From: Oehlia diaphana
Taxonomy: Eukaryota > Glomeromycota > Glomeromycetes > Glomerales > Glomeraceae
Length of the DNA: 64,000 nucleotides
Direction of reading: 5' to 3'
NCBI GenBank assembly: GCA_003833135.1
Contig: QZLH01000035.1
Coordinates: 126,356-190,355 of the forward strand
Below are positions 62,546-64,000 of the stretch, piece by piece. The notes under the pieces are model-generated. The model was given only the letters and a program-made list of their open reading frames with translations, did no database searches and was not told the origin of the DNA. The position numbers and the translations under genes are program-made. Every line of letters starts with the position of its first letter. Positions within the stretch are counted from its first letter, which is position 1.

Positions 62546-63833
62546 TCAGTATGATTTTCTTACCAAAAAATTATGCCTTTCAGAAGTCAGAACATTTAGT
62601 AAAAATGTAATAACTTTTTAACTTTTTATAGTATTATATATTTATATATATACTAGTAAAATTATCAAAATTATATAAAATTTTAAGATTTTTTTATATA
62701 TATAAGCAATATTAAATAATAATCATCACAACTATTCAATAAATGATACTTCCAGCTCCTGGCCAGTCTGATTAAATATTAAATATTATGTCACAAATAA
62801 ATTAAGAATAAAATTAATAGTAAAAGTAAATCAAAATAAAATACTATAAACTAAAAAGTTATACCAAAATAAAATATTATAAACTAAACATTAAACTAAA
62901 ATACCATACTATAAACTAAAATTAAGTTTTTTTTCATATTATAAAAATACATAAATTATTTATATAATAAATAATAATATAAATAAGTAATTAATAAAGT
63001 AAACTGTTTTATTAGATAAAAACATGTTTGAATTATATTAAAATGTGTAATTATTCATAAAAACTGTGAATTACATTAAAACAAATGTATAAAAAATTTT
63101 AATTATTCTACTATTCATTCCAATCACCTGTTCTTCTATTTTCACTTCTTTATTATTTGATTTTTTGAATTAAAGTTTGACATTATATGCATATAAGTAA
63201 TCTTTAATATTGATTATAAAAAATTATATTTTCAAACCAATTAAATTAACTGTTAGTACAGTAAAAATCAAATAAAAAAATTACATTTTTATGGAATTTT
63301 AATAATAAAAACAGATTGCAAAAGTATAATATACCTTTATATTGATTATTTTCTTTAGTATTTGAATATTTATTTTAATATCATATCACACTACATATAA
63401 TATCCTAAGTATTATGCAAAATACCTGATTTAAAAATTATATAATATCTGCAGATATTTTATAAAATATTGGATATTATATAAGAGGAGTATATAATGAA
63501 TAGTTTTAACAGAATTAAGCTAAAGTTATTAAAATTAAAAGAAGTACTAATTGAAATTAAAAATTTTATATCTAGTAAAATATCCGTTTAACTTTGAAGA
63601 ATATTATAAATAGTAATAATTAGATTTTCACATAATAAGCATTTATATTAACTTCTTATTTTGCATCAGAACTTTTTTTTTGATAATTCTAAAATACTCT
63701 TTAATTTTTTTTTTAAAGGTATTTCATGTATTTTAGTTATATTAGAATTAATAATCTGTTTAAATTTAATGCTCTTTATAAATTATTTCTATATATTAAG
63801 TTAGTTAACATCAGGAAATTTTTTTAGGCGTAA

Positions 63834-63884
63834 TTTAGTGTAATCTTTCGGAGGTGGTGTAAAATTTCGAAATATTACACTAAA
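63834..63884. repeat. Short inverted repeat with 11-base arms
   Basis: TTTAGTGTAAT (63834-63844) and its reverse complement ATTACACTAAA (63874-63884), separated by 29 bases. The flanks GCGTAA and ACGTAA extend the likeness imperfectly. Might be a MITE end or a simple hairpin. Confidence 0.6.
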
Positions 63885-64000
63885 ACGTAATATTACAGAA
63901 GTTTACGCTCTTAAATTTAAATAATTATAGTAATTTGATAATATCTCGCTATCTACTGATTCAATCAAGACGATCTATAGCTCATTGGAATCAGCTCATC

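Larger units (their letters stand above)
62100..64000. other. AT-rich gene-free tail of the window
   Basis: 1.9 kb with extreme AT content, few codons without stops and no recognisable gene. It contains the TA tract and inverted repeats listed here. The last 40 bases (AGCTCATTGGAATCAGCTCATC) look less AT-rich and may begin another element cut by the window. Confidence 0.5.

Overview
The window looks like nuclear DNA of a fungus. It is very AT-rich, with long A/T homopolymers and short dinucleotide runs. Nearly every gene is cut by several introns of about 55-120 bp. The gene set is fungal: ERG25, a Pbi2-like inhibitor, a GPI-anchored cell-wall-type protein, YAK1, and a haspin kinase. Intron richness, low GC, retained AT-AC (U12-type) introns and a Fanzor/TnpB relic together suggest an early-diverging lineage, most likely an arbuscular mycorrhizal fungus (Glomeromycotina, Rhizophagus-like). 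The lineage is an inference from content, not a database result.

Layout. 1-4.2 kb: DYRK-family kinase YAK1, 5' end cut by the window. 4.9-7.4 kb: co-chaperone STI1 (-). 8.3-10.9 kb: Sec2/Rabin-type Rab exchange factor (-). 11.5-12.1 kb: 550-base assembly gap, whose right edge is a fragment identical to part of the ARB1 gene at 31.5 kb. 12.5-15.0 kb: SWIRM-MPN deubiquitinase of MYSM1 type (-) with an AT-AC intron. 15.9-16.3 kb: Pbi2-like proteinase inhibitor (-). 16.9-19.7 kb: methylcrotonyl-CoA carboxylase beta (-), head-to-head with SMU1 (19.7-22.2 kb, +). 23.6-25.0 kb: cystinosin/ERS1 (-). 26.8-27.6 kb: Cys-rich GPI protein (-). 30.5-33.2 kb: ABCF ATPase ARB1/ABCF2 (+). 34.6-35.0 kb: broken Fanzor/TnpB copy (+). 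35.4-37.0 kb: SERINC (-). 37.2-39.8 kb: CWF19L1/Drn1 with zinc knuckles (+). 40.4-41.2 kb: SF3A2 (-). 41.5-42.4 kb: PEX22-like (+). 42.8-46.0 kb: intronless PPR protein (-). 46.6-48.6 kb: lipoate-protein ligase (+) with an AT-AC and a GC-AG intron. 49.4-50.3 kb: ribosomal protein uL2 (+). 51-53 kb: two small putative membrane proteins. 53.4-54.5 kb: ERG25 (+). 54.8-56.4 kb: PGAP5/Cdc1-type phosphoesterase (-). 56.7-57.3 kb: DUF4112 protein (+). 57.4-59.7 kb: haspin (-). 60-62.1 kb: LRR protein (+). 62.1-64 kb: gene-free AT-rich DNA.

These are mostly independently transcribed housekeeping genes, often in divergent pairs that share 30-300 bp of upstream DNA. Three encode RNA-splicing proteins (SMU1, CWF19L1, SF3A2). 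The most notable items are the two AT-AC introns, the frameshifted Fanzor relic and the ARB1 fragment at the gap edge. Exon ends were chosen by eye from splice dinucleotides, reading-frame continuity and family conservation.
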